Assembly: GCA_951813615.1 (NCBI GenBank)
Contig: OX638377.1
Span: 2,728,001-2,792,000 of the forward strand
Length of the DNA: 64,000 nucleotides
Reading direction: 5' to 3'
DNA from: an uncultured Latescibacterota bacterium
GTDB lineage: Bacteria; Latescibacterota; UBA2968; UBA8231
Positions 9,830 through 17,478 of the stretch are shown piece after piece. Positions within the stretch are counted from its first letter, which is position 1. The number at the start of each line of letters is the position of its first letter. Position numbers and translations under genes: made by a program. The notes under the pieces were generated by a model. The model was not told where the DNA came from. It made no database searches and saw only the letters and a list, made by a program, of their open reading frames with translations.

Positions 9830-10972
9830 ATGACCAATGAAACGGAAAAAGGCAAAGGGACAACCCAAGCACGGCGCGCTTTGTGGGCATCGTTTGCGTT
9901 CTATGTCCTTATAGCTTTTGAGTTCTTTTACATGGCCTCGCCATTTGCTGCGTATTTCTACACGGTCTATGGTCCGGGGCTCGATTGGTTGCAGGCCTCG
10001 GGTCCAACAAGCTGGATCATCCAGTTCTTCATGCCGCATCTGGTCGCGGAAACGCGCTCCATTCTGATCGATGTTCACGAATTCGTGGGAAGAGTATTGC
10101 TCATCGGCGGGTTGGCCGGGTTCGCAATCGGGGTGATCCAAATCTATCGCGCCAAGCTGCGCCGGGATGATGCAGTGATGGGCGGACTATACCGACATAT
10201 CCGGCATCCCCAATACCTTGCGCTGATCGTGGCCAGTATTGGCATGTTGCTGATCTGGCCGCGCTATCTGGTACTCGTGCTGACGGTGACGGTAATTTTC
10301 ATCTACATTGCCCTAGCCAAGGCCGAAGAAGGCATCTGTCTGCGCCAATTTCCCGGATACGCCGACTACATGAAGCGCACCGGCATGTTTCTTCCGGCGT
10401 GGTTTAACCTCAACGTCCCCTGGCGATTCGGCGACAGCCAGCTAAAGCGATTTGCGGGCTGGGCACTGACCTACGCAATCGCCCTTGGGCTGGCGCTCTC
10501 GGCTGCACTTGGCTTGCGGGTTCTCTCAATGAACGCGCTTCATACCTATCAGGGAGATGAGGGCGTCTATTTGTCTGTCGTTGAGATTGCGGACGAGGAC
10601 CTCGCCGCCGTAGCAGCGATTGCGCGTTCGGCACCGGAAGTGCAGGCGGCTCTATCCGGTAAGGAGCATCTGTTGAACTACGTCGTGCCGACACAGATGT
10701 ACATTTCGGAAATTCCGATGTATCTGCCCCCTGGAGAGACGTTCGGCCATTCCGTTCCAGCCGACCGGAATCCCGCGCTCTACAAGGTCATCTTCACTGA
10801 AGCCGTTTTCGGCGGCGAGGGGTTACCCGCAGGTGGCGATATCCTTTGGAATGCCGTCAACAAGACACCTCTGATAGAGGCACATGTGAACCTGAACACC
10901 AAGGCCGTTACCGCAGCCTTGCTGCCGCCGACAGAGCCGTTCTACGGCAACCGGCAGGTACCGCTTTTCTGA
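9830..10972 (+). CDS. isoprenylcysteine methyltransferase (ICMT)-like integral membrane protein
   Basis: About 380 residues from the ATG at 9830, which has AAAGGA upstream; the reading frame extends 55 codons further 5' without a ribosome site. The first ~240 residues hold five or so membrane helices. They contain YRHIRHPQYLALIVASIG and the downstream AEEGICLRQFPGYADYMKRT, the hallmark of ICMT/phospholipid N-methyltransferase-like enzymes, which use S-adenosylmethionine at the membrane. A last helix (about 250-275) is followed by a ~100-residue soluble domain that I do not recognise. Substrate unknown. The extra C-terminal domain is not part of the standard family and may be periplasmic. Confidence 0.72.
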   Translation: MTNETEKGKGTTQARRALWASFAFYVLIAFEFFYMASPFAAYFYTVYGPGLDWLQASGPTSWIIQFFMPHLVAETRSILIDVHEFVGRVLLIGGLAGFAIGVIQIYRAKLRRDDAVMGGLYRHIRHPQYLALIVASIGMLLIWPRYLVLVLTVTVIFIYIALAKAEEGICLRQFPGYADYMKRTGMFLPAWFNLNVPWRFGDSQLKRFAGWALTYAIALGLALSAALGLRVLSMNALHTYQGDEGVYLSVVEIADEDLAAVAAIARSAPEVQAALSGKEHLLNYVVPTQMYISEIPMYLPPGETFGHSVPADRNPALYKVIFTEAVFGGEGLPAGGDILWNAVNKTPLIEAHVNLNTKAVTAALLPPTEPFYGNRQVPLF

Positions 10973-11004
10973 TGACGGGACTCCGCTGGCCCTCGCAGGA
11001 TCGG

Positions 11005-11544
11005 CTATCCCTCAAGCGATGCCCGTAGGACGATACAGGGCTTCCCTAGATCTTGGCCGATGTAGTCACCGCGATGGGAAACGATTTCGGTGAACCCCAA
11101 TCGAGTCCAGAATTGCAAGGCCGGAACATTGGCCAGATAGACGCGCGCCAAGGCGCAGCGGAACCCCTCGGCGGCCAGCACCCTCTTGAGGCTTTTGATG
11201 AGTGTCGTACCGACGCCACTGCGCCGGAATCGCGGTCGGATCGCTAGGATCGAGAGCCAAGCGTCCCCTGCGTTGGGAACGTCCTCCATAAGGTGAAAGT
11301 ACCCACCTAGTTCTTCATCTGGTCCGACGTGAATGCTCCTCATGCGGAAGCCGCGTTCCTGCGATTCGTCCGCTACTGACTGCTCTACCAGTTCACCGAC
11401 CGTGCTTTCGGGCACCTCGGCAAAAGTGGGATCGAGCACGACGACATCCACACATTCCGTGACCGCGGCATGTAGCGCTGGTGTCTGCGCTACCTCGACC
11501 GCCCGTACGACAATCTGCCCCTCCGACCATGTACTCGGTAACAT
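11005..11544 (-). CDS. GNAT family N-acetyltransferase
   Basis: 179 residues. The acetyl-CoA binding motif A is clear: LSILAIRPRFRRSGVGTTLI around residues 98-115, with the R-x-x-G-x-G pyrophosphate loop. Motif B follows (ALQFWTRLGFTEI at about 142-154). Such enzymes transfer acetyl from acetyl-CoA to an amine on a small molecule or protein; the acceptor cannot be inferred. AGGGAC precedes the ATG. It stands between a + strand methyltransferase gene and the minus-strand isomerase, and shows no operon link. Confidence 0.82.
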   Translation of the reverse strand: MLPSTWSEGQIVVRAVEVAQTPALHAAVTECVDVVVLDPTFAEVPESTVGELVEQSVADESQERGFRMRSIHVGPDEELGGYFHLMEDVPNAGDAWLSILAIRPRFRRSGVGTTLIKSLKRVLAAEGFRCALARVYLANVPALQFWTRLGFTEIVSHRGDYIGQDLGKPCIVLRASLEG

Positions 11545-11575
11545 GTCCCTATCACTCTCTGAACCAAATAAAACG

Positions 11576-12448
11576 CTACTTCTTCGCTTTCCTCAGCGCC
11601 CCCTTAAACGCCTTCTCGATCTCGCCGCGCGCGACGATGGCGTCCTTCCACACGTCGGGAAAACAGTCGAGCGCATAGCCCGAGCCCCTCGGCCCTAGCT
11701 CGACGACCGCCCACAGCTCGGTAGCACCGCGCTGTCCTTTGACCCAATTGTAGAGCAGATGCTTGAGGAAGTTGTCCCGCCAAGTGATAAAATCCGCGTC
11801 CAGCTCCCCTCGCCCATTGGTGACCGGCGTCTGGCAATGGCTGCCGGTAAAAGTGCGGAAGTGAATCAATTCGCTCATTTTGAGCAGGTCGGGGCGGTAT
11901 TCGGAGATGCGCTCCCAGAAGTTATTCGGCCGTAGCTGTTTGATGATCGCCGGGTGCGAGTGGTCGAAATTCGTGCGCAGCTTTTCCTTGTAGCGCTTCT
12001 CGTACTGCTCGGCCAGCGCCAGCCCCTTTTCCGGAGTCTCGGTGCAGGTGTCGCGGTGCCATTCAATCGCCGGTTTGAGCTTGAGCTTCTTGCCCGCCTT
12101 CATCACTGCCCGCGCCACCGTCACCGCCTTGCGGATCTCGGTGTCGTGGTCGCAGAGCTGGATATTGATGTGCTCGGCACCGGCTTCTTTAAAAGCCGCC
12201 AGTTTTGGCTCGGCTTCTTCTACCGTGGCTATATCGACCCCGCCGACGAGCTGTAGCCCGTGCTTGGCGCAAGCCTCGGCGATCTCGGGATCGGCCCCAG
12301 CGCTGAAGCCGACAAAACCAGCGTCCTTGGCCGCGCGGACTTTGCGGTCCATGGACCACTGCTTGGCTTCGGATGGGTAATTGGTCAACGTCCACGCCGC
12401 GGCGCAGAGTTTAAGTTGCGGCCTTTTGGCCTGCTTCTTCTTAGCCAT
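11576..12448 (-). CDS. sugar phosphate isomerase/epimerase (xylose isomerase-like TIM barrel)
   Basis: About 290 residues from ATG 12448, which has AAAGGAGAGG directly upstream; the open frame extends 25 codons further but without a ribosome site. Barrel signatures include LKLCAAAWTLTNYPSEA, AGFVGFSAGADPEIAEAC, EHINIQLCDHDTE and KPAIEWHRDTCTETPE, with the Glu/His metal-ligand pattern of the AP-endonuclease-2/xylose isomerase superfamily. The lysine-rich N-terminus (MAKKKQAKRPQ) is unusual. Enzymes of this group isomerise or epimerise sugars or related polyols using a divalent metal; the substrate is unknown. Confidence 0.75.
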   Translation of the reverse strand: MAKKKQAKRPQLKLCAAAWTLTNYPSEAKQWSMDRKVRAAKDAGFVGFSAGADPEIAEACAKHGLQLVGGVDIATVEEAEPKLAAFKEAGAEHINIQLCDHDTEIRKAVTVARAVMKAGKKLKLKPAIEWHRDTCTETPEKGLALAEQYEKRYKEKLRTNFDHSHPAIIKQLRPNNFWERISEYRPDLLKMSELIHFRTFTGSHCQTPVTNGRGELDADFITWRDNFLKHLLYNWVKGQRGATELWAVVELGPRGSGYALDCFPDVWKDAIVARGEIEKAFKGALRKAKK

Positions 12449-12519
12449 TATCCTCTCCTTTAATGGAAAAATTAAACGATGATGCCCGATGCGCTCTGAG
12501 GTAGATTTTAAGATGCTCC

Positions 12520-12750
12520 TCAAGCATACTCAAACACATCGACCTCTTCAGAGCGCACTGGTTTGGCTGCTCCGTGTACCATGCGACGAACCTTCTCGGT
12601 GGTCTGGCGACTGAAGGTAGCTTCCCCACAGCGCAAGCACACGCTAGCCGGAATATCCTCGACTAAAATCCGCCTCTCTTGCAATACAAATACTTCACTC
12701 ACCCTTTTCTGTTGGGCGCTGTTCGATCCACATACATGGCAATGGAACAT
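12520..12750 (-). CDS. YgiT-type (MqsA-like) zinc-finger antitoxin
   Basis: 76 residues from the ATG at 12750 (GGAGGT upstream, seven bases after the stop of the toxin gene). Two CxxC knuckles, CHVCG and CLRCGE, flank a short hairpin and form the zinc finger of the YgiT/MqsA group. The following segment SRQTTEKVRRMVHGAAKP is a short helical tail. The full DNA-binding HTH domain of MqsA is absent, as in many short YgiT-type proteins. It is predicted to neutralise the DUF4258 protein encoded just upstream. Confidence 0.75.
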   Translation of the reverse strand: MFHCHVCGSNSAQQKRVSEVFVLQERRILVEDIPASVCLRCGEATFSRQTTEKVRRMVHGAAKPVRSEEVDVFEYA

Positions 12751-12757
12751 GATGATT

Positions 12758-13066
12758 TTACCTCCGTCGAGAGAAATCAATCCACTTGCTCGCGTCAGGT
12801 TCATACAATGTAATAATCTTTACCCGCTCAGTATCGGCATAGGATACTTGAAGGTGCAGAGGCCGTCCGTCCGCCGAGAATCCGAACAGTAAACAGCTCG
12901 GCGAGTACTTATCGTCGAAGTATTGCTCTATAACTCTTGCCTCGGCACCGACCTGTCGTATTTCCCTGTCGGTAATGTTGCGCTCCACCGCTCGTTTGAA
13001 AGCATGGCGACTGAACTCAAACTCTCCCGTCAAGAGTTGTCGGCGCAATGTCTCCAAGGTTTTCAT
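12758..13066 (-). CDS. DUF4258 protein, putative toxin of a YgiT-type TA pair
   Basis: 102 residues. The sequence FEFSRHAFKRAVERNITDRE, followed later by GRPLHLQVSYADTERVKIIT, is the DUF4258 pattern, a RelE-like fold often found beside YgiT-type zinc-finger proteins. The gene is followed after seven bases by the zinc-finger gene, which supports a toxin-antitoxin reading. Its ATG lies nine bases downstream of the stop of a truncated VapC relic (13076-13108), so this module may have replaced the original toxin there. Confidence 0.65.
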   Translation of the reverse strand: MKTLETLRRQLLTGEFEFSRHAFKRAVERNITDREIRQVGAEARVIEQYFDDKYSPSCLLFGFSADGRPLHLQVSYADTERVKIITLYEPDASKWIDFSRRR

Positions 13067-13075
13067 TAGCGGAAG

Positions 13076-13108
13076 TCAGTTTAAGGTACCGGCTTCAACA
13101 ACGGTCAC
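13076..13108 (-). pseudogene. truncated VapC (PIN-domain) start, 10 codons
   Basis: A GTG shares the bases GTGA with the stop of the FitA-like antitoxin gene, as in intact VapBC pairs. It encodes VTVVEAGTLN and then stops. PIN toxins commonly start M-x-V-V-D-A-S-x-L, so this looks like the first strand of the toxin, with the catalytic Asp changed to Glu and the rest deleted. The reading is inferred from position and a ten-residue match, so it is suggestive rather than firm. Confidence 0.45.
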
Positions 13109-13341
13109 GTTCGATCGGCATCCCGAGCTTGTAGAATACTGGACGGACGGACGCGGATTCCGGCCGCTTCCTTGCGCTCGCGAACCCCATGCAGCCATTC
13201 GCTGATTGAAGGACGCGACGCGATTCGTTCCAACTCGTCGCGGAGGAATGCCTGCATGGACTGGCGTTGCCGGGCGGCGCGAACGGCCAACTCGTCGCGC
13301 ACCTCTTCCGGGACATCTCTTATGGTGATTTGTACTGGCAT
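13105..13341 (-). CDS. FitA-like ribbon-helix-helix antitoxin, orphan
   Basis: 78 residues. It starts with MPVQITIRDVPEEVRDELAV and continues with RQRQSMQAFLRDELERIA, the ribbon-helix-helix pattern of FitA/VapB-type antitoxins. The C-terminal part, ISEWLHGVRERKEAAG, would normally wrap around a PIN toxin. No PIN-domain toxin follows: only a ten-codon relic overlaps the stop. The protein may still bind DNA, or act on a VapC elsewhere in the genome. Confidence 0.75.
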   Translation of the reverse strand: MPVQITIRDVPEEVRDELAVRAARQRQSMQAFLRDELERIASRPSISEWLHGVRERKEAAGIRVRPSSILQARDADRT

Positions 13342-13378
13342 GATAGTTCCCGCCTCATTGAAAGTGTCTCAAGCGGCT

Positions 13379-14200
13379 TTACCTAACGGCAATTCGCTTT
13401 TCTCCGGTATACACATTGAATCCCCGCCCGCGCAAAAATCCCAACAGCGTCATCCCCGATTCCCGCGCCAAATCCACCGCCAAACTCGACGGTGCCGATA
13501 CGGCGGCGACCACCGCAATCCCCGCCATCCGCGCCTTCTGAATAATCTCAAAGCTGGTGCGGCCGCTGACCATTAGCACGCTCTTGGCTGGCACGGGCTC
13601 GTTGCGCAGCGCGTAGTGGCCGATGATCTTGTCCACTGCGTTGTGTCGGCCCACGTCCTCGCGCAGGACGAGCAAGTCGCCCGCTTGGTCAAACAGAGCC
13701 GCCGCGTGCAGCGAGCCGGTTTGCTCAAATACATCCTGTGCCTGACGCATGCGGTCGCTAAGGTCGTAGAGCATGGTTAGCGGCACGGAAAAATCTTCCA
13801 GCAGCGTGGGGGCCTCGCAGGTGATAGCCTCGATGCTCGCCTTACCGCAAACCCCGCAACTCGACGAGGCGTAGAAGTTGCGCTGGAGCCGCTGCCGATC
13901 AAACTCCACGCCAGCGGCCAGCTTGACCTCGACGATATTTTCCTCGTTGGGCGGCTCCGCAGCCGTGCAATACGAGATCGCACCCAACTCCTGCGGCGAT
14001 TTGAGCAGCCCCTCGGTACACAAGAAGCCAGCTGCTAGCTCAAAGTCGTGGCGCGGGGTGCGCATGACCACCGCGATCGGCGTCTCCTCCACGCGGATCT
14101 CCAGCGGCTCCTCGACCGTTACTTGGTCGTCTTCGGCCGCCTTGTCCGCCTCGCGGAAACGCCAAATCGGCCGCTGCGTCACCCGCTGCTGCCGCTCCAT
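13379..14200 (-). CDS. fdhD: formate dehydrogenase accessory sulfurtransferase FdhD
   Basis: About 273 residues from the ATG at 14200. FdhD moves sulfur from IscS to the molybdenum cofactor of formate dehydrogenase. The sulfur-carrying loop CGVC is at residues 115-118 ([11 protein letters not shown]). Other family blocks are [43 protein letters not shown] and [15 protein letters not shown], quoted in part. The ATG overlaps the stop of the sulfatase gene by one base (TAATG), which fixes the start and implies coupled translation. No formate dehydrogenase gene is in the window. The sulfatase-FdhD coupling is odd and may simply reflect local gene packing. Confidence 0.9.
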   Translation of the reverse strand: MERQQRVTQRPIWRFREADKAAEDDQVTVEEPLEIRVEETPIAVVMRTPRHDFELAAGFLCTEGLLKSPQELGAISYCTAAEPPNEENIVEVKLAAGVEFDRQRLQRNFYASSSCGVCGKASIEAITCEAPTLLEDFSVPLTMLYDLSDRMRQAQDVFEQTGSLHAAALFDQAGDLLVLREDVGRHNAVDKIIGHYALRNEPVPAKSVLMVSGRTSFEIIQKARMAGIAVVAAVSAPSSLAVDLARESGMTLLGFLRGRGFNVYTGEKRIAVR

Positions 14201-15624
14201 TACATCGGCCCTACGCGCCGAGGCCCCCGGTCCATCGCCAGCATCGAGGCGTCGAAGCTCTTTTGCATCAGCTCCAATTTGAGCGGCTGCGCTTGCGGCT
14301 CGTCCCACATGTTTTCAAACTCACCGGGGTCCTCATCCAAGTCGTACAGCTCGCCCAAATCGTGGCCGTGGTAGAGCACTAGCTTGTAGCGCTCGTCGCG
14401 GTACATGGTGGCAAAGGTGCCATCGGGCGCGTCCAAAGCATCGTAGTACTCGCAGCGGACAAAATCGCGGTGCGGTTGCTCGGTCTCACCGCTCAGGATC
14501 GGCACAAGCGAGCGGCCGGTCATCCGCTCCGGCACCTCTAGCCCGGCTAGCTCCAGAAGCGTCGGCGCTTTGTCGGTCAGTTCGACCAAATCGTCGCGCA
14601 CTAACCCCTGCTCAAAATGCCCCGGCCAAGAAAAGATCAGCGGCACTCGCACCAAGCCCTCGTAAAAGCGGCATCCCTTTTGAATCAGGCCGTGATCGCC
14701 GAGCATCTCCCCGTGATCGGACGTAAAAATCACCACGGTATTGTCGCGTTGGCCCGTGTCTTCGAGCGCGGCCAGCATCCTCCCTACTTGATCGTCGATC
14801 TGCTTGATCATCGCGCAGTACGCCGCCTGCAATACGCGCGCGTCGGCCCCAGGCGTCGGGCGGTCTTTGTGCAAGGGATCGCGAATGTCGAGTTGGTCGG
14901 GCCGCCGTCCCTTGGACTGAAAATCAATCGCCGCTAGCTTTTCCTGCTGCGCCAAGTCGCTGTCGGCAAACAGCGGTCCGGGCATGGTCGCGGGGTCAAA
15001 GCGGTCGCGGTAGCTCTGCGGCGGATTGAACGGCGGGTGTGGGTCGTAAATGTTGACGCTGGCCAGCCAAGGGCCGTCGCGCTTTTCGCTCATAAACTCC
15101 ATGGTTTTCTCAGCGCACCAAGTCGTCTGGTGGAACTCGGCGGGCAATCCATGGGGATATTGCTTCATCAACTCGCCTAAGACTTCCCCCTTTTCCCGCA
15201 CCCAGTCGGCATAGCCATGCCCCTGCGGCCAGTCGTCGCGGGGCGCGTGGCTGTACTCCCAGTAGCGATACCCGTCATTGACGCGCGGCTCAATGCGGCC
15301 ATAGGCGCTGGCCAAGTGCAGCTTGCCAATCAATCCGCAGTCGTACCCAGCCTCGGCCAACATCCGCGTGACCAGCGGCGGGTGGTCGGGAAAACTATCG
15401 AGGCCATTGCCGTTGATGTGCACGGCGCTGGCGTACTGGCCGGTGAGAAAACTCGCGCGGCTCGGCGTGCAAATCGGGCTTTGGCAATAGGCGTGCGTAA
15501 AGGCCACGCCCTCGGCGACCAGCCGATCAACGTGCGGCGTATCAACGTGAGCATAACCGAGCGCACCGATCGTGTCGTAGCGCTGCTGATCCGTGCAAAT
15601 CCAGAGAATGTTGGGAGACGTCAT
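14200..15624 (-). CDS. formylglycine-dependent sulfatase
   Basis: About 474 residues. The N-terminus NILWICTDQQRYD carries the first metal ligand Asp. The modification motif C-T-P-S-R at residues 52-56 is the canonical site where Cys becomes formylglycine. Further blocks are YDPHPPFNPP and FTSDHGEMLGDHGLIQKG. It hydrolyses sulfate esters, for example on sulfated glycans or lipids. There is no signal peptide from the ATG at 15624, which has AAGGA upstream; the open frame upstream adds 27 residues that do not form one either. It is therefore probably cytoplasmic. The next gene, fdhD, starts within its stop codon. Confidence 0.9.
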   Translation of the reverse strand: MTSPNILWICTDQQRYDTIGALGYAHVDTPHVDRLVAEGVAFTHAYCQSPICTPSRASFLTGQYASAVHINGNGLDSFPDHPPLVTRMLAEAGYDCGLIGKLHLASAYGRIEPRVNDGYRYWEYSHAPRDDWPQGHGYADWVREKGEVLGELMKQYPHGLPAEFHQTTWCAEKTMEFMSEKRDGPWLASVNIYDPHPPFNPPQSYRDRFDPATMPGPLFADSDLAQQEKLAAIDFQSKGRRPDQLDIRDPLHKDRPTPGADARVLQAAYCAMIKQIDDQVGRMLAALEDTGQRDNTVVIFTSDHGEMLGDHGLIQKGCRFYEGLVRVPLIFSWPGHFEQGLVRDDLVELTDKAPTLLELAGLEVPERMTGRSLVPILSGETEQPHRDFVRCEYYDALDAPDGTFATMYRDERYKLVLYHGHDLGELYDLDEDPGEFENMWDEPQAQPLKLELMQKSFDASMLAMDRGPRRVGPM

Positions 15625-15658
15625 GGTGGAAGGGTCCTTTTGAAACGGTATTATAGAA

Positions 15659-15979
15659 TTAGCCGTCAAATCCCAATGCAAAAAGCAGTGCATCGCGCAA
15701 TTCATTCATCTTCGCTAGTGGGAGAGATACAATCAGGGGGCCTATTTTACCCTTGGACACAGTCTGGATGTGATCCAGATTGATCGCACACTCTCTAGGC
15801 ATTCCATCTCGTTGGGACAAAAGTACCTCTGAGGGAATGTCCCGAATGGTCGATGTCACTGGTGCCACGGTAACTTCTCCCAGATATTGAATCGCCGAAT
15901 CCCTAGTGAGAATAACAACGGGCCTCTTCTTGTCCGGCTGGGCGAATTTGTACCAACGAACCTCACCACGCCGCATCAC
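15659..15979 (-). CDS. MazF/PemK-type toxin
   Basis: 106 residues. The opening RRGEVRWYKFAQPDKKRPVVILTR with the downstream EVTVAPVTSTIRDIPSEV and the ending DHIQTVSKGKIG (partly quoted) is the MazF/PemK barrel, a sequence-specific mRNA endonuclease. The first codon is GTG, sharing GTGA with the antitoxin stop; an in-frame ATG follows immediately. The conserved R-x-R-P-V/VxSR-equivalent and Ser/Thr active-site blocks are present, so the toxin appears intact. Confidence 0.85.
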   Translation of the reverse strand: MMRRGEVRWYKFAQPDKKRPVVILTRDSAIQYLGEVTVAPVTSTIRDIPSEVLLSQRDGMPRECAINLDHIQTVSKGKIGPLIVSLPLAKMNELRDALLFALGFDG

Positions 15980-16206
15980 TCAGTCCACACTTGCTCGTCT
16001 TCCCACTGGCTGAATTCGCCCGATTGAACCGGCTTGCGGGCATATCCCTCCCGGTGTTTTTGCTCCTTTTCTTTTAATTTAGCACGCCTGAGCGCAGCGT
16101 ATAGAGCCTCCCGCGCAAAGGCCGATCTCGTCGTACCTATTTTCTTTGTAACCTTATCAACCTCCTCGATTAGTTCCTCATCGAGGGTCATTTGTACGGT
16201 TTTCAT
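15976..16206 (-). CDS. ribbon-helix-helix antitoxin partnering MazF-like toxin
   Basis: 76 residues. MKTVQMTLDEELIEEVDKV followed by GTTRSAFAREALYAALRR is a ribbon-helix-helix DNA-binding fold. The charged C-terminal tail (KEKEQKHREGYARKPV to EDEQVWTE) is suited to blocking the toxin. Gene order antitoxin then toxin and the four-base overlap are typical. Two identical ATAGCTAT palindromes upstream (16237-16256) are the likely operator. Confidence 0.83.
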   Translation of the reverse strand: MKTVQMTLDEELIEEVDKVTKKIGTTRSAFAREALYAALRRAKLKEKEQKHREGYARKPVQSGEFSQWEDEQVWTE

Positions 16207-16236
16207 ATCTTGGCCTCCGGCATCAAGTTAAACAAA

Positions 16237-16256
16237 ATAGCTATTCTCATAGCTAT
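16237..16256. promoter_or_regulatory. paired ATAGCTAT palindromes, candidate TA operator
   Basis: Two perfect 8-base palindromes ATAGCTAT lie at 16237-16244 and 16249-16256, spaced 12 bases centre to centre. They sit between the predicted -10 hexamer and the antitoxin ATG. Ribbon-helix-helix repressors bind tandem short half-sites of this kind, so autorepression is the simplest reading. Confidence 0.6.
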
Positions 16257-16282
16257 AATGATCCATATTATTCTTTTGTCAA
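16255..16282 (-). promoter_or_regulatory. sigma70-type promoter for the MazEF-like operon
   Basis: On the minus strand a perfect TTGACA (16277-16282) is followed after 16 bases by CATTAT (16255-16260), a four-of-six match to the -10 consensus. The expected start point lies within the paired palindromes. The -35 hexamer is embedded in the end of the McrB relic. Confidence 0.5.
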
Positions 16283-16445
16283 CCACACAGTGCCCATGCG
16301 CCCCTCTATGTCCCCCGAGTTCTCTATAGCGGCGACGAACTTCTTCGTCCGACATATCCTCCGCATTCTCTTTCTCGTCGCAGATTTCGACACATCGCTG
16401 GAAGGTGGTGTAGGTCTTGCCGGTCCCCGGCGGGCCGTAGGCCCC
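16268..16445 (-). pseudogene. McrB-type AAA+ GTPase fragment (Walker A region)
   Basis: Reading on from the DUF362 stop in the same frame gives 43 codons (16445-16317) starting AYGPPGTGKTYTTFQRCVEI and ending EEVRRRYREL. This is the P-loop and following helices of McrB-like restriction ATPases. After that the similarity moves to another frame (EGRMGTVWLTKE resembles the family's EGRIxFVTFHQ block). The fragment has no start codon of its own and everything else of the gene is missing. It is a decayed remnant of a methyl-dependent restriction system, probably left when neighbouring pieces were inserted. Confidence 0.65.
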
Positions 16446-17393
16446 CTACGGCAAAAACTCCGCCACCGCCGCACTGCGCCACTGCATCTGCTGCTCAGTC
16501 GTCTCGTGCGGTTTGAAGGCGCAGGCGACCTCGGCAATCGGCACACCCCGCACCTCGATCCGCTCCAAGTCGGCCACGCCGTAGCCCAAGGTGTCGGCAT
16601 AGTGCAAAAGGCCCAGTTCCATCGGCTCAAAGCCCATAGCCTTGGCCATGACCGCATCCACGGCAAACACATCGGCTGACGCCGCGGCCGCACCCATCGG
16701 CACCGCATCAGTTCCCCCAGGACCATTGCCCTGCAAGCCTACCGTCCCATCGACGATCCCAATGTCCGGCTTGAGATACTGGGCTAGGCGGATCAAGTTC
16801 ACGTTGAGCACCTCGGCTTCGCTGGGCAACACGCGCTCGGCGTGCGAAGGATAGCCGTGCATCTTGATGCGATCCTCTTTGTGCAGCGTCCCCATAATCA
16901 TGTTCTTCTGCGCCAACGTAACCACGCACACGTCGTGGGTCTTGGCCACGGCCACCGAAATGGTGCAGGGACATTCGAGGACCACGCTCGGCATCCGCAC
17001 GGTCGCCTCGATGCCGCCAGCCATGTGAATTGTGGTCTCTTCCCACCGCGTCTCCCGATGCAGATCGACCAAGCGAATCGGCACCGAGTATTCTTCGACT
17101 AGGGCGTCATAGCCAAAATTGGCGAACGCCTCGCCCGAATACTTCTCGTTGCCACCTTCGGCAATGACGATCTCCTCGGGCGGCTGCCGCGTGCTGAGCA
17201 GAAAATCTATGGCACCGCGCATGGCGTCGGCATGGGTCGAGGCGAGGGGATTTTCGCTGGACAGGAAATTTGGCTTGAGCATCACTTGGGCGGCCAGCTT
17301 CGGCTCGATGTCCTCGCGCACCAAATTTAGCGCTTGATATACGTTGGCTTGCCGCGCACCGGCGCGAGCCAAACCCACTCGGGCTGTGTCCAT
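16446..17393 (-). CDS. DUF362 domain protein
   Basis: 315 residues. Family blocks include VMLKPNFLSSENPLASTHAD, EEIVIAEGGNEKYSGEAF, SVAVAKTHDVCVVTLAQKNM and PDIGIVDGTVGLQGNGP, the DUF362 pattern, in which related proteins are often linked to iron-sulfur or metal chemistry. Few cysteines are present and there is no ferredoxin domain, so this is the short form. AAGGAGA lies upstream of the ATG. The stop is followed in frame by the McrB remnant. The length is normal for the family, so the C-terminus is probably intact. Exact role unknown. Confidence 0.75.
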   Translation of the reverse strand: MDTARVGLARAGARQANVYQALNLVREDIEPKLAAQVMLKPNFLSSENPLASTHADAMRGAIDFLLSTRQPPEEIVIAEGGNEKYSGEAFANFGYDALVEEYSVPIRLVDLHRETRWEETTIHMAGGIEATVRMPSVVLECPCTISVAVAKTHDVCVVTLAQKNMIMGTLHKEDRIKMHGYPSHAERVLPSEAEVLNVNLIRLAQYLKPDIGIVDGTVGLQGNGPGGTDAVPMGAAAASADVFAVDAVMAKAMGFEPMELGLLHYADTLGYGVADLERIEVRGVPIAEVACAFKPHETTEQQMQWRSAAVAEFLP

Positions 17394-17478
17394 ATCGCAT
17401 GTCTCCTTGGTTGATGATGCCTTGCCCGCTCTCTGGCCTCAATTTATCATTTCTCTTCCTCCTAATCAATCTGCGTCT

